Below, one piece after another: positions 5,746 through 6,805 of a stretch of 6,805 nt of DNA. Each line of letters opens with the position of its first letter. Within the stretch, counting starts at the first letter, position 1. The notes below the pieces were generated by a model that did not search any database, was not told the origin of the DNA, and was given only the letters and a program-made list of their open reading frames with translations. The stretch spans positions 1 to 6,805 of the forward strand of contig CAZJIU010000100.1 of NCBI GenBank assembly GCA_964546145.1, read 5' to 3'. The position numbers and the translations under genes were made by a program. This DNA is from CAZAKO01 sp964546145 (lineage in GTDB: Bacteria; Fidelibacterota; UBA2242).

Positions 5746-6805
5746 ATGAATAAGTTTAGAGACTTCTTTGTTACCCTAATATCACTTGCGCTTATTTTGT
5801 CTATTTTCTTAACGACAAAATTATTTGGTGTCGTTTCGCCCGAGCAAAAAGAGAAAATCGATCAGGATATCGAGATCTTAGAAGGTGTATTGGATCAGTT
5901 AATCGTCAAAGAAAGTCCATTTCTCTTCAACAGCAGTGATCATGTCAAAGGAATTTATCTGGACGGATTCGGTATTATTTTTAACTCCGAAAGTAACGGA
6001 CTTGTTGGACTCTCCTACCTGATATCCACGAGTTTAGATAAAATTCCCAGAGTTCGGATTAATCGTGACGAGCGTGGCGAACTGCAACTGAATATTGACG
6101 AGAAAAAAAAGAATGCCGAAACCACAGAACAACAAGCCGAGGAGCTCAAAAAAAGTCTTAAAAAAACCGAAGAGTTATTGACCAAATTTTACCTTGATTA
6201 TGCCAGTATGGTAAAATCCTTAAAAGAATCGGATCGAATCTGTGTCAATATTAATAATAATGAATCAACCTTCATTGGTGATTACGATGAAGAACTCCAG
6301 GTTCCGGTCCGCCTGCAAACCTGTGTCGGTATTTCCGAGCTTCAGGATTTCCGGCGGGGAAAAACCAACGAAACTAAATTGCGCAGTCTGGTCAAAATCA
6401 ATCGGATATACGAAAAAGATCAGGATCATGATATTGACATCATGGAGCGAATTCTGGACAAATCATTGGGACAGGAATCCAATCGCCAATTCCTCAGTTT
6501 CAAGGTTCAGACGCACGGTATGTATCTCGATGGATTCGGGGCTGTATTTTTCTCACCACTCTCATATTTTGACCGGCTGGAAAAATTTGTGGTGCGGAAA
6601 GCATCCGAAATCGAAAAACAGGTGAAGCAGAATGAAGCTCGGATCAAGCAGGAAGAAAAGCGAATTAAACAAGAAGAAGCGCGAATCAAGCAGGAAAAGG
6701 CTCACCTGAAACAGGAAGAGGCAAGTGGGGAAAAAAAGTCGACCCATTACACTGTAGTTACTCACGGTGATGTCCGCGACACAATTAATATTGCTCTTCC
6801 TGAAC
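5746..6805 (+). CDS. Envelope-anchored protein with duplicated YLDGFG domain, 3' end cut by the window
   Basis: The frame is open from ATG 5746 to the last base, giving 353 complete codons and no stop. AAAGGAG (5732-5738) lies 7 nt before the ATG and is the best Shine-Dalgarno sequence in the window. The N-terminus has K3, R5 and a hydrophobic stretch at 7-22, a signal anchor or uncleaved signal, so the rest should lie outside the cytoplasm. Two units repeat with an offset of 188-189 residues. DIEILEGVLD (41-50) matches DIDIMERILD (229-238), and GIYLDGFGIIF (69-79) matches GMYLDGFGAVF (258-268). Each YLDGFG block leads into a charged helical segment (about 118-148 and 280-327). After the first helix comes FYLDYASMVKSLKESDRICVNI (148-169). 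I do not recognise a named family. Third position in a sigma/anti-sigma operon suggests a partner, sensor or effector of that system (inference). Confidence 0.85.
   Translation, partial: MNKFRDFFVTLISLALILSIFLTTKLFGVVSPEQKEKIDQDIEILEGVLDQLIVKESPFLFNSSDHVKGIYLDGFGIIFNSESNGLVGLSYLISTSLDKIPRVRINRDERGELQLNIDEKKKNAETTEQQAEELKKSLKKTEELLTKFYLDYASMVKSLKESDRICVNINNNESTFIGDYDEELQVPVRLQTCVGISELQDFRRGKTNETKLRSLVKINRIYEKDQDHDIDIMERILDKSLGQESNRQFLSFKVQTHGMYLDGFGAVFFSPLSYFDRLEKFVVRKASEIEKQVKQNEARIKQEEKRIKQEEARIKQEKAHLKQEEASGEKKSTHYTVVTHGDVRDTINIALPE
6637..6720 (+). repeat. Four in-frame 21-bp tandem repeats encoding a helical heptad array
   Basis: Four 21-bp units (6637-6657, 6658-6678, 6679-6699, 6700-6720) encode ARIKQEE, KRIKQEE, ARIKQEK and AHLKQEE. 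A degenerate unit, KQVKQNE (6616-6636), precedes them. Each heptad carries one aliphatic residue (V, I, I, I, L) among K, R, E and Q. The product should be a highly charged helix, either a coiled coil or a long single helix. Third-position differences between units show the array is not a very recent amplification. Confidence 0.85.

Noticed and set aside
6242..6765. ORFs at 6242-6625 (+), 6507-6689 (-) and 6562-6765 (-)
   Set aside because: They overlap the continuous frame that starts at 5746. The minus-strand ones owe their repetitive hydrophobic look to the antisense of the KQEE heptad array.

Overview
The window is bacterial chromosomal DNA of moderate to low GC content. It probably comes from a Gram-negative (diderm) lineage, because an ECF sigma factor is paired with a membrane-anchored zinc-binding anti-sigma factor and an envelope-type accessory protein. 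Nothing seen fixes the phylum. The proteins look like those of uncultured FCB-type or neighbouring candidate phyla, but that is an impression and not an identification. There is no sign of phage, transposase, CRISPR array, tRNA or rRNA.

Layout. Bases 1-201 are non-coding and hold two tandem copies of a ~95-bp repeat with perfect TCCCGAT/ATCGGGA dyads. A leftward block follows (read from high to low coordinates): a 12-TM MFS transporter of POT/PTR2-like character (3345-1957), a stand-alone CheY-like receiver (1868-1506) and a short-form dGTPase-type HD phosphohydrolase, dgt (1302-202), which uses a TTG start. The gaps of 88 and 203 bp leave it open whether the three are cotranscribed. A 136-bp divergent region separates this block from a rightward block: a classical SDR oxidoreductase (3482-4381, preceded by a good sigma70-type promoter), an ECF sigma factor (4436-5035), its overlapping zf-HC2 anti-sigma factor (5025-5714), and an envelope-anchored protein (5746 to beyond the window edge) with an internally duplicated domain.

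How the genes work together. The clear functional unit is sigma, anti-sigma and third protein. The anti-sigma start codon lies inside the sigma gene (translational coupling), and the third gene follows 31 nt later with a strong Shine-Dalgarno sequence. A candidate ECF-type promoter (AAAACTT-N16-GTCTTA) lies directly before the sigma gene and would make the operon autoregulated. The third protein has an N-terminal membrane anchor, two copies of a unit built around DI(E/D)I(L/M)E and YLDGFG motifs, and a helical region with a 21-bp/7-residue tandem repeat. It is the most promising undescribed component. A role in sensing or responding to an envelope signal is inference from position only. The SDR, transporter, receiver and dGTPase are recognisable families whose specific substrates or partners cannot be read from the sequence.
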